A stretch of DNA of 64,000 nt from CAVXXD01 sp963765625 (GTDB lineage: Bacteria; Actinomycetota; Geothermincolia; Geothermincolales; Geothermincolaceae): the NCBI GenBank assembly GCA_963765625.1, contig CAVXXD010000013.1, positions 124,001 to 188,000 on the forward strand, given 5' to 3'. Made by a program: the position numbers and the translations under genes. The first letter of the stretch is position 1; each line of letters starts with the position of its first letter. Of this stretch, positions 25,096-34,041 are shown one piece after another. The notes beneath the pieces are model-generated. The model searched no databases. It was given only the letters and a program-made list of their open reading frames with translations, and was not told where the DNA came from.

Positions 25096-26815
25096 ATGGA
25101 TTCTGAATTTCTGGAGGAGAACGAATCTGTGCCGGAACAGAGCTCTCAAGCCGAGAGCAAAAGAACATTTTGGGGCCGCCTGAAACAATATTTCAGCCGG
25201 CTGCATCATGGCGGGCTCGTTTTTGCGCTCATCTTTTTCTGCTTCTCGATGCTGCCTTCGCTCCTTCCCAGGCCGTGGTTTTTCCAGGGGCTGGTCAGTG
25301 GTATCAGCCTGGTTATCGGTTATGGCATAGGCGTTCTATTGTGCAAGACGGCCAGCTGGTTGTCACAACTCGAGCTGCCTGAGAAATTCTCATACTACGG
25401 CTGGAGATCATTCCTGGTGATCGGCCCCATCGTCACTATCCTCTTCTCTTACTGGGGATCCGTCTGGCAGAAGCAGGTTCACGAGCTGGTCGGGATGACC
25501 TCTCACCATTCACACCTACATGCTCCTGGCCCTTGTCCTGACAATGGTCACGGCGCTCTTGCTGCTCGGTATCGGCCGTAGCATCCGCCGGCTCGGCAGA
25601 TGGATCATAGGCTTGCTCGACAGGATCCTGCCCCGGAGGATCAGTGTGGCGGCCGGTGTTCTCATCCTCATCCTGTTGCTCTGGTGGATCTACAGCGGGA
25701 TATTCGTGAACTTCTTCGAAACCACGTCCGATTATTTATATAGGAACCACAACAAGACGACGCCGGAAGGTGTCAGTCAGCCGACCTCTCCCTTACGCTC
25801 CGGAAGTCCCGATTCGCTGGTCACATGGGATACCATCGGTTATCAAGGCCAGGCTTTCGTAGGCAAGGGCCCAAGCAAGGAACAGATCAGCGACTTTACC
25901 GGGCGGGAAGCAGAAGAACCCATCCGCATCTACGTGGGGTTGAATACGGCGCCAACGCCGGCCGACCGCGCAGCCATCGTCATTCAGGAAATGGAACGCA
26001 CCAATGCTTTCGAGAGGGATGTGCTGATACTGGCAACACCAACCGGTACGGGTTGGCTGGAACGGCAGACGGTCGACGCCGTCGAGTACCTGCACGACGG
26101 CGACACGGCGATAGTGACGCAGCAATACTCATACCTGCCGAGCTGGATCTCTTTCCTGGTCGACAAGGAGGATGCTCGTGCCTCCGGCAGAGCGCTGTTC
26201 GACGCGCTATTCCCGGTGTGGTTCAGCCTGCCCGAAGAGACGAGGCCCAAGCTGATCGCCTATGGATTGAGCCTCGGGTCTTTCGGCGGCCAGGCGGCAT
26301 ACAGCGGCGTAAACGACATGCGGCTATCCCTGGATGGTGCCCTGTTCGTGGGAACCCCCAACGATACCGAGCTATGGCGCGACATCACCGATAACCGGGA
26401 CCCCGGTTCCCCGGAATGGTTGCCCGTGTACGGCAATGGCACAGCCGTTCGATTTGCCGCAACCAACGACGACATCAATGAAAACCAGGAAAGCTGGCAA
26501 CAGCCTCGCATACTGTATTTGCAGCATGCTTCCGATGCGGTCGTATGGTTCAGCTTCGACCTGTGGTTCAGGAAGCCCGACTGGCTTCGTGAGCAGCGCG
26601 GCCCGGACGTGTCCCCAACCATGCGATGGTATCCGTTTGTGACCTTCTTTCAGGTAGCGGTCGATCAAGCCTTAGCCGCCGCCGTGCCTAACGGCCATGG
26701 CCATAATTACTCCAATGCCATTGTTGCAGCCTGGCAGGCTGTCGTGCCGGCAGACGCATCGTTATGGCAAGAAGACGATATTGTCCGGCTGCAGGAGTAC
26801 ATAGACAGCTACTAG
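25096..26815 (+). CDS. Abhydrolase_9-type membrane alpha/beta-hydrolase, one frameshift
   Basis: About 572 residues after bridging a +1 break near 25500. The N-terminal ~230 residues hold four or five transmembrane helices (PF15420-like), after a short acidic cytoplasmic tail. The catalytic domain follows (PF10081-like): IRIYVGLNTAPTPADRA, then nucleophile elbow AYGLSLGSFGGQAAYSG, FVGTPNDTELWRDIT and the histidine in GHGHNYSNAI. This family is best known from actinobacteria. In the hydrophobic stretch the native frame GMTLTIHTYMLLALVLTM is restored by removing one base. ATG at 25096 has GGAGGG upstream. Substrate unknown; probably a lipid or ester at the membrane. Confidence 0.83.
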
Positions 26816-26994
26816 GTCCGGTAAGCCCGCGCAACGATGCCGTAAACAGCCCTTCAGCTCCGCTGTTTCTTCGGAAGACTGACCCATGATGTCCATGGGA
26901 AGTCTGGCTCACCGGCAGGGAATGGTTGAGGTTCTTCCCAACAAAGGGAAACCGGTGCCCTCGAGCGAAATTTCTACCATGGAGGTGATCGATA

Positions 26995-27522
26995 ATGGCG
27001 TACGGAAGAGATAAGGACGGTACCGTTCCCCCGCTGGAGGGGCAGGCTTATATACCCGAGGAGCAGCCGGCCGAGCAGGCCAGGATAGTCGTCGAGCCCC
27101 GCAAGCCCCATAAGAAGATCAGTTGGGTGACGGCGATGGTCGCCGGCCTGGTGGTGGTGTTCGTAGTGGCCGTACTCCTGCTGGCCACCCTTTTCACCAA
27201 CTACCGGCGCGGCACCAAACTGGAGAAGGTTATCCACGGCTCCGAGAAGATCGAGGTCAACATCTATACCACCGAGGAAGCGATGCGCAACAACAGCGTG
27301 GACCTCTTCGACTCCCAGGACAAGGTCCAGCAGGTCATCTCGGAGATGGGGGTGCCCCGCGAAAACGTCAAGGTGACCATCTACCTGACCGACCGCATGA
27401 TCGAGCCGCAGGAAGAGCCCGACACCAACGACACCAACGAAAACAACGGCACCAGTAGCAGCAACAGCAGTACAAGTAGTAGCAGCAGTAACGGCGGCGG
27501 CACCAGCAACAGCGGGCAGTAG
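26995..27522 (+). CDS. Single-TM protein with Ser/Asn-rich tail, upstream of mscS
   Basis: A 175-residue protein with a cytoplasmic acidic/proline-rich N-terminus (~40), one transmembrane helix (ISWVTAMVAGLVVVFVVAVL), then an extracytoplasmic domain of ~75 residues (KIEVNIYTTEEAMRNNSVD, DKVQQVISEMGVPRENVKV) and a tail of Thr, Asn and Ser. I do not recognise the domain. It ends 9 bases before the MscS channel gene, so the two are likely co-transcribed; an accessory role at the membrane is possible. GGAGGTGATCGATA stands before ATG 26995. Confidence 0.7.
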   Translation: MAYGRDKDGTVPPLEGQAYIPEEQPAEQARIVVEPRKPHKKISWVTAMVAGLVVVFVVAVLLLATLFTNYRRGTKLEKVIHGSEKIEVNIYTTEEAMRNNSVDLFDSQDKVQQVISEMGVPRENVKVTIYLTDRMIEPQEEPDTNDTNENNGTSSSNSSTSSSSSNGGGTSNSGQ

Positions 27523-27531
27523 GGGCTCGCC

Positions 27532-28371
27532 ATGCTCGCCAACATCGCCGTCGATGCTTTCGAGAAGTTCTACAACGGCCTGGTGGACAGGCTGCCGTCC
27601 ATCCTCACCGCCCTGCTGGTATTCCTGGTCTTCTATATACTCTCGAGGATGGTGCGGGCGGGGACTCGCAAGGCCCTGGGCCGCCTCTCCACCACCGCCC
27701 ACGTGGACGTCCTGGTCTCGCGCATACTCGCCTACCTGACCATCGCCGTCGGCGTCATCATCGCCCTGGGGGTGCTCGGTGTCAACATGGGTGCGCTCAT
27801 CGCCTCGCTGGGGCTGGTCTCGGTGGGACTTGGCTTCGCCATGAAGGACATCATCAGCAACTTCCTGGCCGGGTTCATCCTGATACTGCAGAGGTCCTAC
27901 CTGGTGGGCGACTCCATCGCCGTTGGCGACGTCGAGGGGACGGTGGAAGACATCCGTATCCGCGACACCATCCTCAAGCGGGCCGACGGACGCCTGGTGT
28001 TCGTCCCCAACAACAACATCTTCACCACCGCCGTCACCAACAACACGGCGGCCGGCCACCGCCGCAACGAGATTACGCTGCCGGTGCGCTACCGGGTGGA
28101 CGTGGACAAGGCAGTCGAGCTGATCGCCTCATCCCTGGCGGGTGTGGAAGGAATCCTCCCCGACCCGGCCTGCAAGGTGGGGGTGGAAGAAGTGAAAGAA
28201 GACCTTCTACAGGTTAAGGTGGTCTACTGGACTGAGCTGGATACCGACGCTTTCGAGGTGAAGAACAGTGCCATCCTGGCTCTCACCCACGACCTGGCGG
28301 CCGCGGGTTACTCCACCTGCGAGGTTCCGGCAGAGCCCTCCGAGCCCTCCGAGCCCTCCGAATCATCTTGA
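27532..28371 (+). CDS. MscS-family small-conductance mechanosensitive channel
   Basis: A 279-residue channel that releases solutes under hypo-osmotic shock. Three N-terminal helices end in the pore-lining TM3, GLVSVGLGFAMKDIISNFLA, followed by the beta domain (YLVGDSIAVGDVEGTVEDI), the FVPNNNIFT strand and the C-terminal alpha/beta domain. The last residues form a PSEPSEPSE tail caused by a 9-base tandem repeat, which lies on top of the end of the convergent gene at 28308-29069. Confidence 0.92.
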   Translation: MLANIAVDAFEKFYNGLVDRLPSILTALLVFLVFYILSRMVRAGTRKALGRLSTTAHVDVLVSRILAYLTIAVGVIIALGVLGVNMGALIASLGLVSVGLGFAMKDIISNFLAGFILILQRSYLVGDSIAVGDVEGTVEDIRIRDTILKRADGRLVFVPNNNIFTTAVTNNTAAGHRRNEITLPVRYRVDVDKAVELIASSLAGVEGILPDPACKVGVEEVKEDLLQVKVVYWTELDTDAFEVKNSAILALTHDLAAAGYSTCEVPAEPSEPSEPSESS

Positions 28372-29069
28372 ACCCCCAGCCAGCGGAACATGTACGGGGG
28401 AGGGAAGTAGGCCAGGTGGGCGGCGATGCCGGATAAGATGGTAAGCAGCCGTGAGATCAGAACAACAGCGCTGCTCCGGTTGATCAGCATGCCCCAGCCC
28501 AGGGCCAGCAGCCCCAGGCAGATCACCGTCATCACCAGGCGGTAGCGGACCAGCCGGCTTTCACTGACCGGCAGGAGCAACGCCAGAAAAGCCACCAGGC
28601 TGGCTGCCAGCGGTAGGATCCCAACTATCAGGTAGTAGACGGCAACCCGTTTACTCACGAAGTCCCAGGTGGAACCCCAGTTGAAATCCTTGGCGACCAC
28701 CGAGGTGGAGAAGATCAGGCCGACCCCGACCAGGGCCAGCGCCACGCCCAGTACCATCAGCTTCCAGCTGAGGCCGTACTTTCCCCAGAGCAGGTAGCTG
28801 GCAAAAAAGAAGTACGGGACGATGGTGAGAAAGGCGAAACTGTAGCTGAGCCGGAATGCAAACTGGTCGGCCAGGGGGTGGCCGGTCAGGTTGAACACCT
28901 GGGTCATGCAGGTCAAGAAAGCGGTGACGCCTAAGTTCAGCCAGACTAAGCCGTAAGCGATGAAGGCAGGGGTGAAATCCCCGGGCCTTTCCCGGTACTT
29001 GACGACATGATGCATCCCCACGCTGAAAAAGAGCGCGAAGATGACTGTCGCTGAAAACAAGCTGATCAT
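28308..29069 (-). CDS. Seven-TM membrane protein of unknown function
   Basis: A 253-residue protein with seven hydrophobic helices, arranged like a 7TM sensor or histidine-kinase N-terminal module (TPAFIAYGLVWLNLGVTAFL; VPYFFFASYLLWGKYG), but with no cytoplasmic effector. The C-terminus is short and ends in a GSEGSEGSAG stretch, encoded by the opposite strand of the mscS tail repeat; the two coding regions overlap by 64 bases. No family is recognised. A transport or sensing role would be a guess. Confidence 0.72.
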   Translation of the reverse strand: MISLFSATVIFALFFSVGMHHVVKYRERPGDFTPAFIAYGLVWLNLGVTAFLTCMTQVFNLTGHPLADQFAFRLSYSFAFLTIVPYFFFASYLLWGKYGLSWKLMVLGVALALVGVGLIFSTSVVAKDFNWGSTWDFVSKRVAVYYLIVGILPLAASLVAFLALLLPVSESRLVRYRLVMTVICLGLLALGWGMLINRSSAVVLISRLLTILSGIAAHLAYFPPPYMFRWLGVQDDSEGSEGSEGSAGTSQVE

Positions 29070-29118
29070 TTGACTCCGTTCCCGGAGTTGAATCTCCGGT
29101 CTTTGCCGGCCGCCTCAG

Positions 29119-29352
29119 TCAGTCCAGCTCAACCACCAGGCGGGTGTCGGTCCCTCTGACGCCCTCGATATTGTGAAGGTCAGCCAGGATGACGTCGCCG
29201 ACCTTCTTGGCGTCGTCCGCCTCCAGCATGATGACGAGGTCGTCCGGCCCGGTCAAGCCGAATGCCTGGCTGACGTTGCGCAGGTCCCTGACGGCGTTGT
29301 AGACGTCCCTGACCTTCCCCGGTTCCACCTTGATAAGAACGAATGCCTTCAT
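29119..29352 (-). CDS. Stand-alone Lrp/AsnC effector-binding (RAM) domain
   Basis: A 77-residue protein equal to the ligand-binding domain of Lrp/AsnC regulators, without the DNA-binding part: MKAFVLIKVEPGKVRDVYNA, then LTGPDDLVIMLEADDAKKV, ILADLHNIEGVRGTDT. Such small RAM proteins bind amino acids and assemble in rings, or partner with full-length regulators. ATG at 29352 has GAGGAGGTTGAGG upstream; the open frame extends further but without family similarity. It stands divergent from rpmB. Confidence 0.87.
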   Translation of the reverse strand: MKAFVLIKVEPGKVRDVYNAVRDLRNVSQAFGLTGPDDLVIMLEADDAKKVGDVILADLHNIEGVRGTDTRLVVELD

Positions 29353-29517
29353 CCTCAACCTCCTCAGGTCTGCTTGTATTTCTATCAATATATTTCCATC
29401 TTGACCCTCCGTCAAACCGCGGCCACTCCCCGGCCGGGGCCGGACACTGGATTTTGCGCTTGGAATTTGCAAAGAAGAGTGGTAGCATTATTGTCCGTAC
29501 GATTAGGAGGTAATGAG

Positions 29518-29709
29518 ATGTCCAAGATCTGCGAAGTATGCGGCAAGCAGCCAAGTTTCGGCTGTAATGTGAGCCATTCGCACAGGAAGACCAATCGCCG
29601 GTGGAACCCCAACATCCAGCGGGTGAGGGCCATCGTTGACGGTACGCCGAAGCGGGTCAACGTCTGCACCAAGTGCATGAAGGCCGGCAAGGTCGACCGC
29701 GCTAAATAA
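29518..29709 (+). CDS. rpmB: 50S ribosomal protein L28, zinc-ribbon form
   Basis: A 63-residue L28 with the core GCNVSHSHRKTNRRWNPNIQ and a CxxC pair at each end (KICEVCGK; VCTKCMKAG) that marks the zinc-binding C+ form. AGGAGGTAATGAG stands before ATG 29518. Monocistronic, with a short hairpin downstream. Together with the Cys-bearing S18, the ribosomal proteins here are of the zinc-using type. Confidence 0.95.
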   Translation: MSKICEVCGKQPSFGCNVSHSHRKTNRRWNPNIQRVRAIVDGTPKRVNVCTKCMKAGKVDRAK

Positions 29710-29734
29710 GGAATACCGCGTTAGTCTCACATGG

Positions 29735-29760
29735 GGCGGCCCCGGCCGCCTCTTTGCTTT
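29735..29760 (+). terminator. Probable terminator of rpmB
   Basis: GGCGGC pairs with GCCGCC across a 4-base loop and is followed by TCTTTGCTTT, 25 bases after the stop. A separate 14-base perfect palindrome, GATTGTCGACAATC, lies at 29772-29785. Confidence 0.6.
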
Positions 29761-29937
29761 GCCCGGAACTGGATTGTCGACAATCGCGGCATAAGTGGGG
29801 CAACCTCCCCCGGCAAGATGATAGAATAACCTTGCTGTTCCGGGTAAGGCGGTCCAACAAGAAACACCTGCCGTAGCTTCTTCTTTGTACTTCTCCTATC
29901 CCTGCGATCGCCGATCAGATCTCATGGGGGTAGGCAT

Positions 29938-31407
29938 ATGTCTGAGAACGATTTTGACTGCGTAGTGATCGGCGGCGGGGTCGGGGGGATGTGCGCGGCG
30001 GCCATGATGGCCCACTACGGCTACAGGACCCTGGTGGCCGAGAAGAGGCCGCGGTTGGGCGGGCGGTTTTCCACCATGGAGATCGACGGCTTCAAGTGCC
30101 CGACCGGCGCGGCCATCGTCACCCGCGGTACCGAACTCGAGGAGACCTTCAAGGTGACCGGCGCGGATTTCGACATCGTCAAGTGCTCGACGGTCGCCTG
30201 GCAGATAGGCGACAAAACCTATGACGTGACCGGCAAAGGCATGTTCAAGACCCTGGCCCTGCTGCTCACCCTGCCACCCCGGCTCTACAAGTTCGCCTTC
30301 ATGACCATGACCAACGTCTTCCGCTCCATGGGCGAGATGCTCTTCTTCCGCTTCCTCAACCTCTTTCGCCCCGAGGAGAAGTGGACCTTTCGCCGCAAGG
30401 ACAAAGGTTCCCTGACCAGCCGGGAATGGACCATGAAGTACACCGACGACCCGGTGGTGATCCAAGCTTCGCACGCCTTCCTCTCCGCCCTGTTCAACGC
30501 CATCAACGACTTCGAGTGCCCGGCTTCCGACGTCTTCGCCTTTGCCGCCAGCATGGCTAACCCCTTCAAGGCCCATACCTTCGGCTACGCCCGGCGCGGC
30601 AACGTCGAGCTGATGGATTCCCTGGGCCGCGTGGTCGAGCGAGAAGGCGGCGAGGTATTGAGGTCCACCGAGGTCAAGGAGATAAAGATGGCCAACGGCA
30701 GGGTCACCGGCGTGGTGCTCTCCGGCCCCGAAGGTGAGCGGGAGGTCTCCGCCAGGACGGTGATCAGCAACGCCGGGCCCAGCGCTACCATGGAGATGGT
30801 CGGCAAGGAGAACTACCCGCGGGACTACGTGCGCAAGCTCAACCAGACCCTGCGGCCCGCCCCCATCGTCATGTGTCACGTGGCCAGCGATGTCCCCCTG
30901 CTGGACCACAAGGGCCTGGTGGTCACCTCCGGTACCAGGACCATCGTCGGCGCCGTCCAGCTGACCCTGCACACCACCGACGTAGCCCCGCCCGGCCAGC
31001 ACCTCCTGTGGACCTTCGCCACCCCCTCCTGCTGCACCCGCAAGCTCGACGTCGAGCTGGAGAGGAACAACAACCTGGAAGATCTCGAGACCGCCTTTCC
31101 TCTTTATAAAGAACACGGCCGCCTGCTGGAGATGGTCATCAAGGACATCGACGACGACCTGCCCTGCCTGCGCACCTGGCCCGGCTACGACATGCCGGTG
31201 ACCACCCCCATCCCCAACCTCTTCAACGTCGGCGACGGGGTCAAGGACTTCGGCTGGACGGGCTGTCCGGCCTGCGCCAAGAGCGCCTGGAAGGTGGTGG
31301 ACAAGATCCGCCGCGACTTCCCGGCCCCTGCCGCCGGCACCGGCGGTTCCATCGCGGCCGGCAGTACCGCATACGCCGGCATTTCCGTTACGGCCAGCAG
31401 AGTATGA
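29938..31407 (+). CDS. FAD-dependent oxidoreductase, CrtI-like (first of a pair)
   Basis: A 489-residue flavoprotein. The ADP-binding fold is FDCVVIGGGVGGMCAAAMMA, followed by GGRFSTMEIDGFKCPTG. It continues with a helical region typical of phytoene desaturase relatives, VISNAGPSAT, and the C-terminal IPNLFNVGDGVKDFGWTGCP segment. A GGGGGT lies upstream of ATG 29938. It is followed after 16 bases by a paralogue, so the pair may act on one substrate. No carotenoid or quinone genes are nearby. Confidence 0.84.
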   Translation: MSENDFDCVVIGGGVGGMCAAAMMAHYGYRTLVAEKRPRLGGRFSTMEIDGFKCPTGAAIVTRGTELEETFKVTGADFDIVKCSTVAWQIGDKTYDVTGKGMFKTLALLLTLPPRLYKFAFMTMTNVFRSMGEMLFFRFLNLFRPEEKWTFRRKDKGSLTSREWTMKYTDDPVVIQASHAFLSALFNAINDFECPASDVFAFAASMANPFKAHTFGYARRGNVELMDSLGRVVEREGGEVLRSTEVKEIKMANGRVTGVVLSGPEGEREVSARTVISNAGPSATMEMVGKENYPRDYVRKLNQTLRPAPIVMCHVASDVPLLDHKGLVVTSGTRTIVGAVQLTLHTTDVAPPGQHLLWTFATPSCCTRKLDVELERNNNLEDLETAFPLYKEHGRLLEMVIKDIDDDLPCLRTWPGYDMPVTTPIPNLFNVGDGVKDFGWTGCPACAKSAWKVVDKIRRDFPAPAAGTGGSIAAGSTAYAGISVTASRV

Positions 31408-31423
31408 GGAAGGGAGGCTTCAC

Positions 31424-32764
31424 ATGGATAAGGCATATGACGTGATCGTGGTCGGGGCTGGGGTCGCGGGCCTGGGCGTGGGCGGGATACTCGCCCGCGC
31501 CGGGAAGAAGGTTCTGGTGCTGGAGAAGAACTCCAACGTGGGCGGCCGGGCCGCTACTTTTACCAGGGACGGCTGGGTGCGGAGCATCGGCCAGCATGCC
31601 GCCCTGAAAGATCAGCGATACGACGCGCTTCTTGGCAAACTGGAGGTCGATTGCCCCCGCGAGTATTTCGGTGACCTGCAGATGTACCACGAGGGCGCCT
31701 TCAAGAGCGTCTTCGAGATAATCCCCACCCTGGTCGCCCGGCTCAGCCCGGAAGATATGGCCAGGATAGGGGAACAGGTACTCAATCCCGACATCGATAT
31801 GGACGCCCTGGACGACATCGCCGCCGACGCCTGGCTGGCGGACATCGTCACCGACGAGGTGATGGTCAACTTCATGCGCATGGCGGCCATCATCATGACC
31901 ACCATCCCCTTTCTGGGAGAGATGTCCGCCAGCGTCCTGAAGGAATCGATGATGATCATCACCCGCACCATGGAGACCTGGCTGGCCGCCAACGGCATGG
32001 GCGAGTTCATGGAAGCCATGGCCGCCGACATCCGCGCCCACGGCGGGGAGGTCAGCACCGGCACCCCGGTGGAGCGCATCCTCATCCGTGACGGCAAGGT
32101 GGCGGGGGTACTAGTGGGTGAGAGTGTCGCGGAGGAGATCGAGGGCGAGTTCGGTGGTGTAACCCGGATCGAGGCACCGGTGGTGATATCTGCCATCCCC
32201 GTCTGGGAGATCTTCAAGATCATCCCGGAGGAGGAGTTCCCGGAGGGCTTCGTGGAGCAGGCCTGGAAGGTGGAGAAGCGCACCGCCAACCTCGGCCTCA
32301 CCGCCGGTCTGAAGAAGTCGGTCTACGAGGGCCGCGGGCTGATCATGGTAGACTATCCCAGCGTCGGGTACCCGGGCAGCATCTTCATGCCCACCAATAT
32401 CTGCCCCAAACTGGCCCCAGAGGGATGCCAGCTTTTCGAAGCCTCCATCATCTGCGACTACGACGTCCGCAAGGACCCGGAGAAACTCCACCACATGATG
32501 GACATGCTCTACCGGGACCTGGCGGAGTGGTTCCCCGGCTGGGACAGCGAGGCACTATGGATAAAGAACTACTTCCACTACGAGGAGCCCAAGCGCACCC
32601 CGGGCCGCGCCGGCAAGAACCGCCCCGGTTACACCGTGGCCGGGATCGACGGGTTGTACCTCTGCGGGGACTCCATCGGCTCGCGCGCCCTGCCGGGGCT
32701 GGAGTGCGCCGCGGACTCCGCCATCAACTGCGCGGAGGCGGTCCTGGGCGGCTCCGCTCAATAG
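31424..32764 (+). CDS. FAD-dependent oxidoreductase, CrtI-like (second of a pair)
   Basis: A 446-residue paralogue of the preceding gene: YDVIVVGAGVAGLGVGGILA, GGRAATFTRDGWVRSIGQHA, VVISAIPVWEIF and, near the end, GIDGLYLCGDSIGSRALPG, which closes the FAD site. GAAGGGAGG stands before ATG 31424. Its end overlaps the convergent zinc-ribbon gene by 7 bases. The substrate is unknown. Confidence 0.85.
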   Translation: MDKAYDVIVVGAGVAGLGVGGILARAGKKVLVLEKNSNVGGRAATFTRDGWVRSIGQHAALKDQRYDALLGKLEVDCPREYFGDLQMYHEGAFKSVFEIIPTLVARLSPEDMARIGEQVLNPDIDMDALDDIAADAWLADIVTDEVMVNFMRMAAIIMTTIPFLGEMSASVLKESMMIITRTMETWLAANGMGEFMEAMAADIRAHGGEVSTGTPVERILIRDGKVAGVLVGESVAEEIEGEFGGVTRIEAPVVISAIPVWEIFKIIPEEEFPEGFVEQAWKVEKRTANLGLTAGLKKSVYEGRGLIMVDYPSVGYPGSIFMPTNICPKLAPEGCQLFEASIICDYDVRKDPEKLHHMMDMLYRDLAEWFPGWDSEALWIKNYFHYEEPKRTPGRAGKNRPGYTVAGIDGLYLCGDSIGSRALPGLECAADSAINCAEAVLGGSAQ

Positions 32765-33225
32765 GAATGGCCGTTGGGGCACCTGGCGTAAGGCGGGTTG
32801 CCGGACACGATGATGTAGGGTGATCCGTCGGTTGGGCACGTAGGCCACTCCTTCAGGTACATGGGAACGTAGTCGTCCGGGTTGGTGGAATACCCGCTGC
32901 CATAAGCGCGATACTGCATGATGGCCCCGTCGATGGTCCTGAGGTTGTCCCGGCATTCCCCCTCCTCGGCATTGGCCTTGGCGGAGTTGAAAACGGGGAT
33001 GGCCACGACGGCGACCAGCAGGCCGGCGATCAGCAGGCCCACCACCCCCAGGGTCACCCACAGCCACACCTTGCTCTCCTTCTGGGGCGGGGAATAGTAA
33101 ACCGGCTGTTGGTAGGGCCCCGGTAATTGAGGCTGCGCCTGCGGGGTGAGGCCGGCGCCGCAGGCGATGCAGAAGCCGGCTCCGTCCTGGTTGATACCGC
33201 CGCAATTCGGGCATGTGACCGCCAT
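32758..33225 (-). CDS. Zinc-ribbon protein fused to a pseudopilin-like C-terminal domain
   Basis: A 155-residue protein. Residues 4-24 are a zinc ribbon (CPNCGGINQDGAGFCIACG). A Pro/Gln-rich linker leads to a transmembrane helix at about 53-78 (VTLGVVGLLIAGLLVAVVAI). Directly after it comes PVFNSAKANAEEGECRDNLR, the start of a type IV pilin-like helix, then TIDGAIMQYRAYGSGYSTNP, PTCPTDGSPYII and a CPNGHSY end. The prepilin leader and cleavage site are replaced by the ribbon. ATG at 33225 has AAAGGACCAGAAG before it. Role unknown, perhaps a non-processed membrane relative of pseudopilins. Confidence 0.75.
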   Translation of the reverse strand: MAVTCPNCGGINQDGAGFCIACGAGLTPQAQPQLPGPYQQPVYYSPPQKESKVWLWVTLGVVGLLIAGLLVAVVAIPVFNSAKANAEEGECRDNLRTIDGAIMQYRAYGSGYSTNPDDYVPMYLKEWPTCPTDGSPYIIVSGNPPYARCPNGHSY

Positions 33226-33266
33226 CTTCTGGTCCTTTCTTTCTAAGTGATATCCGCTAGCCGGGG

Positions 33267-33746
33267 CTAGAACTTCATCAAGCCGCCGAAGGCCGTGAAG
33301 AGCCCGGCGAAGAAGCAGCCCACCATGGACACGTACTCGATGTTGTACAACGCGGTGTCCTTGTAGGGGAAGACCATGGCCATGACGGAGATGACGATAA
33401 TGACGCCGGCGCATCCCATGTAGACCCATCCGGGGCTGCGGGACAGCCAGAAGTCCTTGTTGAAAAGCTTGGAGAACATCACGAACGTCGCGAAGATGAA
33501 ACAGCCGAGGGCACACACCAGTATGATGATGCCGTAGGGCGTCTCGAAGCCCTTGTAAATGGAAGCCTCCTTGCCGATCTCCGGCACCTTCAGGGTGTAG
33601 AAGTCGAGAAAACAGAAGAGCACGCAGATGGCCGACGCTACCTGGGCGACGAAGTCGCCGATGGGTTTCGCGGCGTCCCTCATATCCGCGGCCAGCGCAG
33701 GATTCTTTGCCTCCGCTTTACCCTCTATCTTCACACCCGCTTCCAT
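33267..33746 (-). CDS. Four-TM membrane protein of unknown function
   Basis: A 159-residue protein with a short charged N-terminus (MEAGVKIEGKAEAKNPALAA) and four hydrophobic helices (VASAICVLFCFLDF; GIIILVCALGCFIFATFVMF). No family recognised. GGAGGTGGCAT stands before ATG 33746. Forty bases upstream of the zinc-ribbon/pilin gene on the same strand, so probably one operon. Confidence 0.68.
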   Translation of the reverse strand: MEAGVKIEGKAEAKNPALAADMRDAAKPIGDFVAQVASAICVLFCFLDFYTLKVPEIGKEASIYKGFETPYGIIILVCALGCFIFATFVMFSKLFNKDFWLSRSPGWVYMGCAGVIIVISVMAMVFPYKDTALYNIEYVSMVGCFFAGLFTAFGGLMKF

Positions 33747-33873
33747 ATGCCACCTCCAGTTTCGAAAGCCTGACAACCCTGCCACCAACATGTTAGTTCT
33801 ATAATATGACCCGGATTCCTTCAGCCGGTCGAGCAGGGAAGCCGCCGTGATTCGATGTTACAATGATGGGAAT

Positions 33874-33948
33874 GCCGGTGTAGCTCAAGGGTAGAGCCAC
33901 CGCCTTGTAAGCGGTAGGTTGGAGGTTCGATTCCTCTCACCGGCTCCA
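33874..33948 (+). tRNA. tRNA-Thr (anticodon TGT)
   Basis: A full cloverleaf: acceptor GCCGGTG with CACCGGC, D stem GCTC/GAGC, anticodon stem ACCGC/GCGGT with loop CTTGTAA (anticodon TGT, decoding ACA), T arm GGAGG-TTCGATT-CCTCT and an encoded CCA end. Confidence 0.95.
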
Positions 33949-33953
33949 ACGTT

Positions 33954-33988
33954 TAGAGCCACCGCCTTGTAAGCGGTAGGTTGGAGGT
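33954..33988 (+). repeat. 35-base exact partial copy of the adjacent tRNA-Thr
   Basis: Positions 33954-33988 repeat 33892-33926 exactly: from the end of the D arm through the anticodon arm to the first half of the T arm. The acceptor stem is missing, so it is not a functional tRNA. It lies 5 bases after the real tRNA. Confidence 0.85.
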
Positions 33989-33994
33989 ATGTTA

Positions 33995-34020
33995 AAGGGC
34001 GGGACGCGGGTCCCGCCCTT
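33995..34020 (+). terminator. Intrinsic terminator after tRNA-Thr
   Basis: AAGGGCGGGAC pairs perfectly with GTCCCGCCCTT across a 4-base loop, followed by GCTTCTTCT. Confidence 0.75.
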
Positions 34021-34041
34021 GCTTCTTCTAAAAGAAACCGG

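Noticed and set aside
29772..29785. GATTGTCGACAATC perfect palindrome as a regulator site
   Set aside because: Only one copy, 150 bases upstream of the next gene; nothing ties it to a regulator.
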